Below are positions 46,680 through 58,990 of a stretch of DNA of 64,000 nucleotides, one piece after another; within the stretch, counting starts at the first letter, position 1; every line of letters begins with the position of its first letter. The notes under the pieces are model-generated. The model was not told where the DNA came from. It ran no database searches and saw nothing but the letters and a program-made list of their open reading frames with translations. A program made the translations under genes and the position numbers. Source of the DNA: Torreya grandis (taxonomy: Eukaryota > Streptophyta > Pinopsida > Cupressales > Taxaceae); assembly GCA_037957365.1 (NCBI GenBank), contig JARHVA010000250.1, forward strand, positions 4,347,501 to 4,411,500. The letters are read 5' to 3'.

Positions 46680-47760
46680 GTATATTAAATATTGAGGGTA
46701 CCTTTAATGAGAACCCTCAATCTAGTCCTAATTAGCTAGCAACCAAACAAGCTACAAAACTTAAACAAATACTCATTGTCATGAATGAAACTAGAGATAA
46801 ATTAACAAGCATAGAGTGAGAAGTTCATGGATCATAGGAAGAAAATGAATAAGAAGTTCTACAAGAATAATCAGTTGGTCTGGAAGAGCTTTAAGATCAT
46901 AGGCATGCTGAGGGACATTAAGTAGCTAAATAACTTGCATGAGATATGAATAAAGTGAACCCACCCAAGTTTGATGGTACAATGTTGGGTGATGGAGTTG
47001 AAGCCTAGCTTATAGAGATAGAAAAATACTTTGATATTTGTAATTATTTTGAGGTAACCAATGTCATTTGGGAAGCCTACTACTTGGCTAGTGAAATAAC
47101 AACTTGGTGGGTTGATAAAAATTTAGATATGGGTCTTGACTCCACCACCATTACTTGAGAGCAATATTTAACCTTGTTTAGATCTAGATGGCTACCTCAG
47201 TTGTACTGTGATCAAAAAATAGTATATTTCTAAATATAAAATAGGGGGATCTATCAGTAAATGAGTATTGGAAAAATTCACAAAGTTCTTAAAGTATTTT
47301 ATATAATATCAAAGGGATGAATGTTTTTGGATCAAAAATATCATCAAGGGTTTAAAACCCTAAATTGGATGTGAATTAGACATCTATGGGCCATTTACCA
47401 TAGACAAGGTCTTCAATAAAGTAGTTAAGCAGGAACAAAATTTTAAATCACTTACTGAGGTTAGGGAAAAATTCAAATATAAGTTTGGAAGCTCAAAACA
47501 ACATTCAAGAAAAATAACTAGAAATGAAATGAAAATTCTAAGAAATAATTCAATAGTCAACATGCAATGATCAATAATGCTTTGGGAAATAGGAAACTTG
47601 GTAATGTTTTCAAAGAAAGATTCAAGGGAAGAAATCAATCTAAGAGGAAGGGACCCCCTACTAGATGCTTTACATGTGGAGGAGACCATTATGCTAAAGA
47701 TTATATTTGGTGGAAGATGGATGGTATAAATAAGAATTCATCCACCTCTACATCGCATTA
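46680..47760 (+). pseudogene. Chromovirus Gag with zinc knuckle, broken
   Basis: Nucleocapsid/capsid precursor. From about 46948: MNKVNPPKFDGTMLG, IEKYFDICNYFEVTNVIWEA and SEITTWWVDKN, the normal start of the Retrotrans_gag domain. After many stops the C-terminal part is readable at 47567-47761, with KRKGPPTRCFTCGGDHYAK followed by DY: a CX2CX4HX4C knuckle whose last Cys has become Tyr. Confidence 0.85.
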
Positions 47761-47789
47761 GGGAACCTTTCAACAATGAATTCACATAG

Positions 47790-48225
47790 CAGTCAACAAT
47801 CATCAAGCTAAATTTCAAGCTTCTCCCATTAAAGTATCAGGTACTTTTTTTGGGCATCATATTTCCATTTTGATAGATACAAGAGCCAAGTAATGTTTTA
47901 TATCTCCTAGAATCTAAAGTTAATTATCTAATAAAGTTGGTGTTATGGAAAATGTTTGGTCAGTTTAGTATGGGAATGAATCTAAGGTCAAGGTTGATAG
48001 GTATCTTGTAGAGGCTGAAGTAAAGTTACCAAAATTCACTACAATAGTTGATCTTTATGTAGCACCACTAAGATCATATGATGTGATCCTCAGATTGAAT
48101 TGGCTCTCTAAGCACAAATATAAGGTTAATTATTTCCTTAATAAAGTGGAATGCTTAGATTTATTGAGAAATTCAACCCAAATTCAAGGAGAAAAGAGAG
48201 AGTTAAAAATTAGGCAAATCTAAGC
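47790..48225 (+). pseudogene. Chromovirus aspartic protease, broken
   Basis: VSGTFFGHHISILIDTRAK (about 47838-47890) is the active-site loop; the usual DSGA or DTGA is DTRA here. ATIVDLYVAP-like sequence (TTIVDLYVAPLRSYDVILRLNWLSKH, read at about 48040-48120) is the second lobe leading to the W-L motif. It lies in the normal place between Gag and RT. Stops interrupt it. Confidence 0.8.
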
Positions 48226-48439
48226 CATTCATATGAAAAAGGCTCATACAAATGGATGTCAAGTATTATTGGTCAAAATTGATAAATTAAAGAAACTAAG
48301 AAACCTTCTTTGGAAGACTTCCCCTTTCTACAAGAGTTTTAGGATATTTTTCCAAAGGAGTTTTTGGGTTTACCTCCCAAAATGGAATTTAACTTTGTTA
48401 TTTATATCATTCTAAGATTAGAACCTCAATCAAAGGACT

Positions 48440-49190
48440 TTACTAAATGGTAACAACTGAATTGGTTGAGTTAAAAGCCAAAATTCAAGAGATATTGACC
48501 AAAGGTTTGATTCAGCCAAGTGTTTCACCATGGGGTGCACCAGTGGTTTTTTTAAACAAAGATGATACCTTCATGTGTGCATAGATTACTTAATGTTGAA
48601 AAAATCAAAAATCAAGAACATGTGTCTTTTACCCTACATTAATGATATTTTTGATCATATGTGTGGTGTAGTATTCTTTTCCAAGATTAATCTTTGAGTT
48701 GGGTACCATCAATTGAGAATTAGAGAGGAAAATATTTTAAAAATAGCTTTCAAGACTCAATACGAATATTATGAGTTCACAGTGCTTCCTTTCAGGATAA
48801 TGAAAGCATATGTAGCATTCATAAATCTCATGAATAGTTTGTTTATGTATTGCCTTAATTAGTTTGGGCTAATCTTTCTTAACGACATCCTCATCTACTC
48901 AGAAAGTGGAGAGGAGCATATTGAGCATTTGTGTTTGGTTTTGAAATGATTGCGGAAGCACAAGCTCTATGGGAAATTGTCTAAGTGTGCCTTATTTCAA
49001 AGAAGAGTATAATACTTTGGACATATTATTTCTACAAAAGGGATTTCTATAGCTCCAACTAAGATTAGAACCATCATGGAATGGCTAGCACCCAAAAATG
49101 TGCATGAGGTATGTAGTTTTATGGGTTTAGCAGGTTATTACAAGAAGTTATTGCTAGATTTCTCTAAGATATAAAATCCAATTACCTCTA
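48440..49190 (+). pseudogene. Chromovirus reverse transcriptase, broken
   Basis: Recognisable parts are LKAKIQEILTKGLIQPSVSPWG-like sequence near 48470-48540, FFSKINL and GYHQLRIREE (48675-48730), AFKTQYEYYEFTVLPF (48750-48795), the catalytic loop as IFLNDILIYS (48872-48901; the usual VDD has become LND), CALFQRRV and YFGHIISTKGI (48985-49050), and SFMGLAGYYKKLL (49110-49150). Several stops and frame changes are present. Confidence 0.88.
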
Positions 49191-49199
49191 CCCAGTGGA

Positions 49200-49665
49200 A
49201 ATAAAAATGTTTTATCTATTCTAATAAGTGTGAGGAAGCCTTTTATATTATAAAAATGAGGCTTAATTCAATAATAGTGTTGCAAAATATGGATCTAAAT
49301 GGTCATTTTTAGTGATAATTGATGTTTCAGCAGATGGTTTAGGAGGATTTATTATGTAAAACTATTCAAGCATAGCTTATGAATCAAGAAATTTGAAGCC
49401 ATATGATGCAAATTATGCCCCACGTGACTTAGAGTTAGCTACCATAGTGCATACTTTACAAGTATGGAGGTATTACTTGTTGGGAAAACTTTTTGAGCTC
49501 AAAACTAATAATTTGAAACTCAAGTATATATTCACCTAACCTAACCTTAATGCTCATCAAAGGTGATAGTTAGAATTATTGTTAGATTATGATTTTAACA
49601 TTAGCTACATTAAGGGGGGAAAAAACAAAGTTGTATATGCCCTTAGTCAAAAAAGGTACATTGTA
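49200..49665 (+). pseudogene. Chromovirus RNase H, broken
   Basis: DVSADGLGGFIM (49320-49357), IAYESRNLKPYDANYAPRDL, ELATIVHTLQVWRYYLLG (49430-49485), then LDYDFNISYIKGGKNKVVYALSQK (49580-49655). This is the standard gypsy RNase H pattern. Confidence 0.87.
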
Positions 49666-49779
49666 AATTTTTCTACTATAAGGAGTACCTTTTGAGATTA
49701 GGTAATAAAGTTATTGCCAAGATATGAATTCTATGAGCAAGTAAAGAAAGCTTTGTCTTAGAATTCATAGGATCTTAGA

Positions 49780-51120
49780 TACAATGGATTCCAACTTGAA
49801 AATGAAATTTTGAGATACAATGGAAGAATTTGTGCCTGGTAGGAAAATTTTGAAGGTTACTATGTTGAGAGAGTTGCACAATGATCCATATTCTAGGACA
49901 TCTTAGTGTGACTAAGCTCTTAATAGAGCTAAGACCATTATATTTTCATAAAGGAATCAATAGATATGTGGTAGATTTTGGGTCTAGATGTTTGAAATGT
50001 TAGTGAGTCAAGGTTGAACATGTACATGTCGTTGTGTTGTTATACCCCAAGTTCCATACCATAATGGAAGTGTTAAGTCATTAGTATGGACTTTGTCCAA
50101 GGATTTCCTATGTCAAGTAATCGTCATGATATGATATTAGTAATTATTGATAAACCCATCAAAGTAACACACTTCATTACTAATAATTTGATAGATGATG
50201 TACCAATACTTGTGAAAAAAATTGTAATGAAAGTGTATAGATTGCATGTATTTATAAAAAATATCTTTTTAGACAGGGAGCTTAAGATGACTTTAAGGTT
50301 TTGGTAAACTCTCAATGCAACCCTTGGTACACAACTAAACTTTAGTACAACTTACCATAAAAAAACTAATGGATAAATAGAGAGAGTGAATCAGATCTTG
50401 GAAAATATTTTGAAGATGTATTACATGGATTAGTAATGCAAATGGGAATAATACCTACCTTTTGTTGAGTTCAATTATAACAACTCATTCCAATCAACTT
50501 TGAAGATGGTTCCTTTTGAAGCATTGTATGGTATGAGGTGTAGAACGCCAACCAATTGGGATAAGTTATAAGATAGAGTGGTCTTTGGACATGATATACT
50601 TATTGAAATAAAAGAAAAAGTGAGGCTAATAAGTCAAATATTAGTTGAATCCAAGTATAGGTAGTAAAGTTATGATTATCTAAAAAGGATAGCAAGATAA
50701 TTCTTAATTAGAAAAAAGGTTTTTTTATGGGTCAAACTAAAAGAGTGCCATTAAATTTGGAAAATCAGCAAAAATATCACCAAGATATGCTCAACCTTTT
50801 GGGGTTCTAGAAGTGATTAATCCTTTATAATTATATTTGATTTTCCACTAGCTTTAACACAAATGCATAATATTTTTCATGTATCTTATCTTATGAAATA
50901 TATAACTGATCATTCACATGTTTTCGATTGGAATGCATTATAGGTTCTAGATCTAGGGGTGGTCATAATAGAACCAATTAGAATGATTGATACTCTCAAG
51001 ATTAGCTTAATTAATAGGTAAGTATCATAATTAAATATCTTGTGGGACTAATATTCTAAAGATAGTTCCAAATGGGAGGATTATGAATAATTTTATAGGC
51101 TGTTTCCTAATCTATTTGAA
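49780..51120 (+). pseudogene. Chromovirus integrase with chromodomain-like tail, broken
   Basis: The core is seen as SMDFVQGFPMSSNRHDMILV (50083-50142, first Asp), IFLDRELKMTLRFW (50265-50306, second Asp), NG*IERVNQIL (about 50370-50400, the Glu), then FVEFNYNNSFQSTL, PFEALYGMRCRTP (50460-50550). The C-terminal part gives MHNIFHVSYLMKYI (50860-50900) and a chromodomain-like end with EPIRMIDTLKI, SKWEDYE and FPNLFE (50970-51120). The chromodomain would have guided insertion to marked chromatin. Multiple stops are present. Confidence 0.85.
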
Positions 51121-51198
51121 TAATTTTATGTTTAACAATATTATTTATTTTTAGAACTTTTGTTTGAAATAAAAGTCTATAGAACAATGACCTATTTT

Positions 51199-51210
51199 AG
51201 GGGGGAAGGG
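51199..51210 (+). other. Polypurine tract of the chromovirus
   Basis: AGGGGGGAAGGG directly before TGTCACATCC at 51211. Confidence 0.9.
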
Positions 51211-54200
51211 TGTCACATCCCCTCCCACTCTCCAAAGATTGCATTAGTAGTAGTAAGAGAAATGAAACCAATGATTAATAGTTTTTTATTTTTATGATAT
51301 ATTTGGATATTTATAATGTAGAGTTGAGAGTTATATTGTTTTCTTTCATGCTTAGTTATGAATATATGATAATCCCATGTACATTTACATATATTATATT
51401 GATGTGTATTATAATATTAAATGGATATGATCTCACTTACAAATTTTATTGTAGTTTGTAGGTGTACATACATTCTGAGTATTGTATTATTTTGTTTCAA
51501 GCTCAAACTAACTACCTTTTATTGACCGAAGTGTTTGTAAGATTATCCCACCCTCACGGATTGGAATAAAGGGAGAGTATCATAGTATAGGAGGATGTAA
51601 ATATTGGCATTGGAGATAGAAAGAGTGAAACTAAACCCCCACACACACACACTTACATTCTTGACAGCTTAGATGAATTAAATGTTGATGGTGTTCTATG
51701 AATGTGCTAAGTGTTTGCTTTTCATTAAATATTTATATGGTTAATATTGTATGCTCGTATTGATTTTGAGTTGATTATTTGTCTTATGGTGGCATAACTA
51801 GTTTTTAATGGATGCTCTTGATTAACATAATATGTTATTTATGTTAATATGCATTGGTTGTTTGAATCTCCATGAAAACATTATAAGGGATAAACTTTGG
51901 TTGTTGAGTTATACTTGTGGTAGACTTATTTTATGCATTCCAAACCCATAGAGTATTATGTGTTTATTAAACCATGTTTTCTATTTAAATCATGTATAGG
52001 TTGCTAGACTTGTATACTACCCTTTTTGGTGGCCTAGGGAGGATAAAATGAGGCTAAGGGTCACCAAAAAAATTATCATAAATGAGTTTTTAAAACTTAG
52101 GAAAAGTGGTTTTGGGTTTTATAGAAGGATCTAGTAGCTTTATTTCCTTGTAAATTTCAAATCCAAAGGAATTAGGTTTTCTATTACCATGATTTTAGGT
52201 TGACTTCACCATTTGGTGAAAGAAGGGATTTTACATGTAGTTTCCATGCATAAAATAGAGTTATGGACTGAAAGTTAATGGCAAGAGGAAAAGATCATGC
52301 AAACTTAAAATTCAAGTCTCATTATGGTGAACTCGTAGAGTTGTAGGAGAAATAACAGGTCATACAAAACATGGAAAAGAAAAAGAAATAGAATAAAAAT
52401 GAATTTAGGAATAGAGGAGGAATGGAGCATTTATAGGAATGAAATGGACTACCAACACCTACATTCAAATGGCATCCATTGTAGTAACCAAGCAAGTAAA
52501 GCTTTGAATTTGTAAATAAAAAATATATGGGTTTTTCTTATATCTATTATGGACTTAGTTTTCATTTAGAATAAAAATAATGATTTTTTTCTTACCTAGG
52601 TTAGTGTAAATCTCATCCAAATATATATGTTGGTAGATCCTTGTGTAAAATTTAGAGTTTCATCTATATTTACCTTGGGATAGAACTCAGTTCCATACAC
52701 AGGCCTAGAAAAAAGATATTAGAGACATTGTGAAATATATTCTCCATAATTTCATGGCTTGTGCATGACATAGAAAAATAAAGAATGGAATTTTTGTTGT
52801 TTAGCAAAAACTTTCTTATTGGATTTATGATAAATCAGAGTCCTTGAGTTCCCTTTGGTGTTGTGAAACCTAAGCAAAATCTCCTTTGATTAAAAGTTAT
52901 GGATTACAAAATAACCAAGAATGAACTTGTTGATTTAAAGAGTTATTAAAGTCTTAAGGGCTTTGATTTAAAGTTATTACCTACACATGTATAGCTTGCA
53001 TAGAAAGTATAGGTGCATTTATTGTCTAAGAATTAGTTATCTAAAACTATATTTATGTTTACACAAGTAATAATGCATATTTATTGATAGAACTTTGTAC
53101 AGACCCATGTGATATGAATGTGAGTTGTAGAGAATTAAATCAGAGTACATGTTGGTTGGTTGTCTATTAAAACTTCTGATATCTACAGTTATATATTTGA
53201 AATAGAATAATTTAGACCGTATCTACATATATACATGAATGAACCATCATTATATATATATGAAATTAACAAAATGATGGTTCATTCATGTATATATGTA
53301 GATACGGTCTACATTATTCTATTTCAAATATATAACTGTAGATATCAAAAGTTTTAATATATATATATATATATAGCCTGTAGTTGTTCTTATTTTGGAG
53401 GATAACCTCCTGCATATGCGTTCAAGCCTTAAGACAGACCACACATAAGTTATTAAATTTTTGAACAAGACATAAATGTGTATATATATATATATATATA
53501 CATATGTGTCTGTGTGTGACCATGTGTAATATGAGACCAGATTGTATACCTTCATGACTTGACTGAGCTTAGAGACTTATTTATTGGTTAATACATACAC
53601 AATTATAGAAAGATAACAGAATTTTAGATGGTACCTTATGGTGTTGACATACATGGGAAAGTAGATACCTCATGTGATGGTGTTTTAGTTTTAAATGCAA
53701 TAAAATGTTAAGAAAACTTGAATGGCCTATATACACTAAAATGTACCTACATGTGTTCATATTTTTTTATAGGGATTCTTTTAAAAGTTATAAAAATGTA
53801 CTGTAGAATGTGCATTTAATATGCATGGGCATGGAATGTGCATTTATAATGTTTAAAATATAAGCTTTACCTAGTTAAGGAATTGTCAAAATAGGCATTA
53901 AAGGTTTAAAGTTCATCTAAAATTAATCATGAGGATTAGTAGCCTAACTCATACTAATAAGTAATCCTTGGGTATATGCAAATGAACCATTTATTGTACT
54001 ATTAGATCTAATACACGAGTTCTATAATGTTAAAATGAATGAAAGGTGTGAAATTCCTTTGATATGAAAATAATGCATTTATCACTTGAAGTTTTATAAT
54101 CTAGGCATATGGTTATGTTTGTATTTGGGAATTATGAATGTTATTAGTTGATAAGAACCTATAATCCTTAGATGTGTCAATAATAGTTGTGTTATGGTAA

Positions 54201-55307
54201 AATAATGTGATACATTTGTATTATATGGATGTTTTTACCTTTTATCACATATAGTAAATAAAGATTTATCTTGACTTGATGAGTGGTTGTACATTATAAA
54301 TCTATAGTTATTATTCTTTGAAATTGGATTATGAGATTTTACCATGCATGTTTCATTTGATATCAGGTGATAGGCATATGAGGTTATTTTCATGCAATGA
54401 ATATATCTATCATTTGGTATCATATAATAGATTTAGATTCATTAACATAGAGTATGTGTGTGTGGGATTGACTAAAATCCATGAGATATCTAAATGTTAT
54501 ATTTAAAACTTTGGCCAAAATAATGTTATAGCTGAGACATTGTCATTCCACTATACTTTTTTAGTTTACATGTGTATGCATGATGTCATACTAGATAGAG
54601 GATTGTTTTCCATGGTCTATGTGACTATTTCATATATTAGTGATTGTACAACACATGGGTTCTAGTTGAATTCTTGATATCCACACTACTTTTATCTACT
54701 CCTCTATGAAGAGAAGGGCCACTCCTAATGGGAAGGTGTGTGGGAGACTAATGATCTATGGTTGGAGGAAAAACACCTCGATGATGCTCACCCTCTCTTT
54801 AGCTCATCAACCATCTGGAATCATACTCATGGCTATTTATACTAATTATTGAGTTGTCTTATGAAGTCCAAATGTACTATTGTAAATCCTATCATGTGTA
54901 TTTTGATATTCAATAATAAAATGTAATAAATTGTATATTCTGATTTATGATTATTTAATATAATAGTGGTTGTATATCTTGTACATAATTCTAAACATGG
55001 TAAATATAAGAGGTTGTATATTTTTATATAGTTTTAAATGTGGATTATTTTAGTGTACCTATGTACCCTTCACTCTGTTATGTGTTAAATGAGGAATCTT
55101 AACTTCTATTATGTCTATATTATTTGAAAGTCAAATAGATCACATCTTAAATAATGGGTTAACTATATTTTTTGAAATTACTATTCTAGATGTAGTTAGT
55201 AGTCAAATAGTGGGACATATTGTTAATTAATGAATATATTTATGAGTAATGTAAAAAGAAAAAGAAAAAAAATTATGTATCTTTTAGTGTAACCCAGTGG
55301 GGTTGGA
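51211..55307 (+). repeat. Chromovirus 3' LTR (4.1 kb)
   Basis: Aligns with the 5' LTR and shows what it looked like before the two nested insertions. It ends GTGGGGTTGGA where the other copy has GTGGGATTGCTACA, so the last bases have decayed. It contains an inverted duplication at 53166-53358. Confidence 0.9.
53166..53358. repeat. Inverted repeat (two 86-bp arms, about 21-bp spacer)
   Basis: 53166-53251 and 53273-53358 are reverse complements over nearly their full length (ATTAAAACTT at the outer end, GAACCATCATT at the inner end). The other chromovirus LTR has only one arm at the matching place (about 44270-44345), so this is an inverted duplication that arose in this LTR. A transcript across it would fold into a long hairpin. 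Confidence 0.93.
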
Positions 55308-55739
55308 AATTGTTATAGACTAATAAGAAAACATGAGAAGGTTCACACTAATATAATATGTATAGACTAAATAATCAAGAAAGATAAGGGTTGTAATAAT
55401 TGCACCAGTTGTGTAACCTATAATTGTAATGAGGGAGTTCTCATGTCATGATTGTGTATATAAAATACTAAATATAGTTGACATATATTTATTTAAATAC
55501 CTATTTGTATATATAGTTTAACTAACATAGTTAAAACTATAATGGATCCTCTAGACCCAGTCAAGCAAGAAACTTCTCATGAAATTATTTTCTATTATTG
55601 GGCAAACAAAGGAGTTGGTAAAAACCAATGATTATCAATATTGAGTCCCAAGGTTTGAAGGCCATGGTAAAGGAAGGGATTATCTACCTATAAATCCCTA
55701 ACAGAGGTGTTGAGTGATCTCAACTCATGTGGTCAAATG
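55308..55739. other. Unassigned stretch beside the chromovirus
   Basis: No clear gene. It may include the start of the LINE ORF1 that follows. Confidence 0.35.
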
Positions 55740-56830
55740 CCTTGATTAAAAAAATTTAGGCAAGAAGACTCAATATCGATACCTTCATAGAATGGGCTAA
55801 CATGAAGTGGAAACCCAAAGAACATGTTAAGATTTCAACCCTCATTAAATACTTATTTATTATTTTATTCTTTAATCAAGAGGATTGTTCAAATGTTCTA
55901 TTAGGAAGTCCCTAATTCCTATGAAAAACATGTTTAGCCCTCAAAAAATGGAATTTAGGTGTGGATCTAGACAAATAAAACTTTAATCAACTACTAATAT
56001 GGTTTAAACTACCAAGTCTTCCACTGGAATTTCAAGAAGAAGAGGTCTTGATGGGTATTACTAATTCTTTTGGTCAATTTCTCACGTTCAATCTAGACAC
56101 TAGATTAAGGAGAAGACTAGTGTTTACAAGACTCTATGTCAACTCATTTTTGAATAAATATATCCTATCTTCTATCAAGTTAATGTCAAAATATAGAGAA
56201 AGGATTCAGATGATAGAACATGAAAGTTTGCCTTCACTTTACTCAATGTGACAGAGATTAGAACATGATTCTAATTCCCATTCTCTTAAAAATCAACAAA
56301 AATCTAAGTGGAGGAGGAAGGAGGACCTTAATAATCCCAACATGCCCTAAGATGTAGGGGTAAATAAAAACCAAAGAAAAAAAGAAGAGGAGGAACAAGC
56401 GAAAGAAAAACAAGTAGAGCTAAAGGCCATAATACCAATTGGTAATCAAGAAAATGAAATTATGGGCATAGTTGAGGGTGGACCTTGGTGATTGAATGCT
56501 TTGAACCTAAGGATTCATGATAAAAATGAAGATAGCATTAAGGCTATAATAATGGAAGAATAAAAAGGTCTAAAAGGTCTCAAGGATGGAAAGATTGATG
56601 ATATGGAAGACCAGAATCAAGATAATCATGAGAAAAATGAAGGTATCATGGAGACTTTAATGATGGTGGAGGAAGAAGATATAGATCTTGAGGATGGAGA
56701 GATCAGAGTCTTAGAAGTTTATAATCAAGACTAGAAGTAGGAAGGAGAAGAAAGGAATGATACCCTTCTTCTAGAGAAACAAACTGAAACTCAAGCTCTA
56801 ACTACTAAGATACATATAAGGAATATGAGG
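55740..56830 (+). pseudogene. L1-type LINE ORF1 remnant (DUF4283-like)
   Basis: Plus-strand pieces match the plant LINE ORF1 pattern: NIDTFIEWANMKWKPKEHV (55772-55830), FFNQEDCSNVLLGSP, LALKKWNLGVDLDK, WFKLPSLPLEFQEEEVLMGI (56003-56060), then TRLRRRLVFTRLYVNSFLNK and ERIQMIEHESLPSLYSM (56094-56251). A long acidic and basic tail with coiled-coil character follows. The zinc knuckle position (Q/C-RLEHDSNSH) is no longer intact. No ORF2 follows; the frame runs into an LTR-like fragment at about 56835, so the LINE is 3'-truncated. Confidence 0.75.
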
Positions 56831-56834
56831 GTTG

Positions 56835-57053
56835 TAATTTTTTGGGAGGGATCTATCAGCATTACATAATCAAGTCTCATAAAAAATAACTAAGTTTGTC
56901 ATTTTGTTCACAGTTAATCATATTTATTTCAATTTCACTTTGTTGAATTCAATATTTTGCTTGTCACAAGTTTATTTACAGCAATCTATTACATTTTGTT
57001 CAATTTATTTGAATAAGGGTTGATCATCAATTAAATTTTGATAAAAAATATTG
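56835..57053 (+). repeat. Truncated 5' LTR (U5 end) of a third LTR element
   Basis: From about 56880 it resembles 62965-63135: TAACTAAGTTTGTCATT / AGCTAAGTTGTCATTTC, TTATTTCAATTTCACTTTGT / TTATTTTTATTTCACTTTGT, AATATTTTGCTT, and ATCATCAATTAA / ACCATCAATTAA, ending in GATAAAA. Only the last 200 bp or so of the LTR are present here; the rest was lost at the LINE junction. Confidence 0.6.
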
Positions 57054-57154
57054 TTGAACCTAATATAGTCACACTCCTTTATTGGTGAACCCACTTTTCA
57101 TTTGAGCATTGCATCAAAAAAATTATCATAGGGTTTAGATAAATTCATGAATAT

Positions 57155-57270
57155 TCGACACTAAAATAATTTTATTTCAACGTTAGATCTAAATCTGACA
57201 CTAAATAAATTTGTATTCAACCTCAGATATAATCATTGACATTGAAATCCCTTTCCTTTGACCTTGGATT
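57155..57270 (+). repeat. Degenerate tandem repeat (about 41 bp, three units)
   Basis: Three successive units start CGACACTAAA, TGACACTAAA and TGACATTGAA, each followed by an AT stretch, TT(C/T)AAC or TTTGAC, and TTAGAT / TCAGAT / TTGGAT. Confidence 0.6.
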
Positions 57271-57589
57271 TTAGGGTAATTTACTAATATCCATACACAT
57301 AAAAAAATTCTTTTCTTTTTATGATCTTACATTTCAGCTTTATGTTACTTATTTTTTTCTCAATTTGCAAATAATCTATGGCTATGTGGATGAATATTTT
57401 TTACTTCAAGATTTCCTAGCTTGCATTGCATGTTGTCTTCCCGTAATAATAAACATCATTAAAACTTGTGTAATAAAACAAATCAAATTCAATAGGGTTC
57501 AAACACTTAATGAATGATCTCAAGATCTAATAATTTCTTGTAATAATGAACAAATGCCTGTATGGCTGTTAAAAAAAGCCTTCCCCAAC

Positions 57590-58990
57590 CCTACCCACCT
57601 CCCACACATCCTCTTGATGGTGTTTGTATCCATTTTCAATCAGAAGTACTTAAATATTGTGCTTTTGAAGCCCTTTAGGATCAAATCATCACTATGATAA
57701 ATTCAATAGAAGAGTTACAAAATCAAAATTAATATTTCATTTCAAAGCTCATATCACTTGAGAATAATAACACATACACAAAGAATCTAGAATATGCTAG
57801 TATAAATCATGTACTTACATATTCATCTAGAAATCTAATGCTTAAAAGGACTTTATATCAATATTGGAAACCAAAACAGGATACATCTAGAACTAATGAT
57901 TCAAATAGTGAACAAAATGCTAGCAAAAGTTCAAGTGAAATTCTAAGAGAAATGCTTCAAAATAAGTTGATCAAACTACCTCTTATACATCCTTCAAGAA
58001 GGTCAAAATACTATTATTCATATAATAAAATGCATTGACATCATACAAATATTTGTTGATATCTAAATAACAAACTACAAAGAATCACTGATAGTAGTGA
58101 TCATATAACATATACATCAATCAAGATACCTACTCATATTATGAATTCATCTCCTAAAGAATAAGTGTGCTTACAACAAATGGAAATTTCAGAGCAAAAA
58201 AAGATTCAAAAGGTAAAACTAGGGCAATAAAATATTCAAAAATCAAAATTAGAACAAGAAAATATTAAATAATTAAAATTAGAGTAAGCAAGGTTATAAA
58301 AGGAATAATATGAACAAGAAAGGTTACAATTACAAAGGAATGGTCAAGTAAGAAAAGGGATTATATTAAAAAACTTAGAACTTGCTAAAATAGCATTGAG
58401 AGAAGTTAGAAAAACAAATTTAAGATAAGCAAGAAGGCATTTTTAAGAAAGGGTTTCTAATAAAAGAGCTTAAAAAGTAAGATCTACCTAAAAAAACTAA
58501 CATTATAAGTATGGTTTCAAAGGAGGAAATTACAATCCCTTCCTCATATCAAGAAAATTTCACTATCACCACTCATATAAATGGTAAACAATATACCAAA
58601 GTTAGGGTTATGCACTACTAAGAAATAAATATTTGTATTACATCATTTATTGTATCAACACATAGATAAGACTACTACATCTATAGCACGTGTAGGATCG
58701 AGTTAATAATAATTTTGCTTCAAAGGAGTGTCACAACATTATTTATACTATGAGTGCATACAATGTTGTGCTTGGAGTATCATGGTTAAATCAATATGGG
58801 CATTGCTCGATACAACCAAAGATTGTATTACATTTGATCATGAAGGCAAGATCATTTCCAGTTTAAAATATGGAACGTCTTTAGAGCATAACGAAAATGT
58901 TTATTTATCTAATATTCAAGCAAAGATAATTAGTACCATAAAAACAAAGGCACTTGATGCAACACATATAATAAAACCAAAAAAATTGTA
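57590..58990 (+). pseudogene. Gag-like and protease region of the third LTR element, broken
   Basis: One frame can be followed with stops from about 57590 (PTHPLDGVCIHFQSEV, NSIEELQNQN, 66 clean codons at 57838-58038 with SSEILREMLQNKLIKLPLI) into a Gln/Glu/Lys-rich coiled-coil stretch (58170-58440). The protease follows: EEITIPSSYQENFTITTHIN and GKQYTKVRVM, then a damaged active site (58600-58650), MSAYNVVLGVSWLNQYG (58749-58799) and DCITFDHEGKI. The protease C-lobe is convincing; the rest is unassigned. No RT, RNase H or integrase follows before the 3' LTR at 61904. Confidence 0.55.

Larger units (their letters stand above)
40369..55307 (+). mobile_element. Chromovirus-type Ty3/gypsy element with about 4-kb LTRs
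   Basis: Direct LTRs (40369-46588 and 51211-55307) open TGTCACATCC. A primer site TGGTATCAGAGCG follows the first, and a polypurine tract precedes the second. Between them lie Gag, protease, RT, RNase H, integrase and a chromodomain-like tail in chromovirus order. The flanks GATTG (40364-40368) and AATTG (55308-55312) agree at four of five bases, a plausible aged target duplication. LTRs this long with a tRNA-Met primer site and chromodomain suggest the Tekay/Del group. All ORFs are dead. Confidence 0.9.

Noticed and set aside
53319..53555. 78-codon minus-strand ORF across the inverted repeat and AT microsatellite
   Set aside because: Composed of Tyr/Ile repeats from simple sequence; no coding evidence.
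57155..57270. CRISPR-like array
   Set aside because: A degenerate direct tandem repeat without conserved repeat/spacer structure, in plant DNA.
58500..58990. Possible endogenous pararetrovirus (caulimovirid) origin of the protease region
   Set aside because: The protease is flanked by an LTR and polypurine tract and no movement protein or viral RT is seen; an LTR retrotransposon is simpler.
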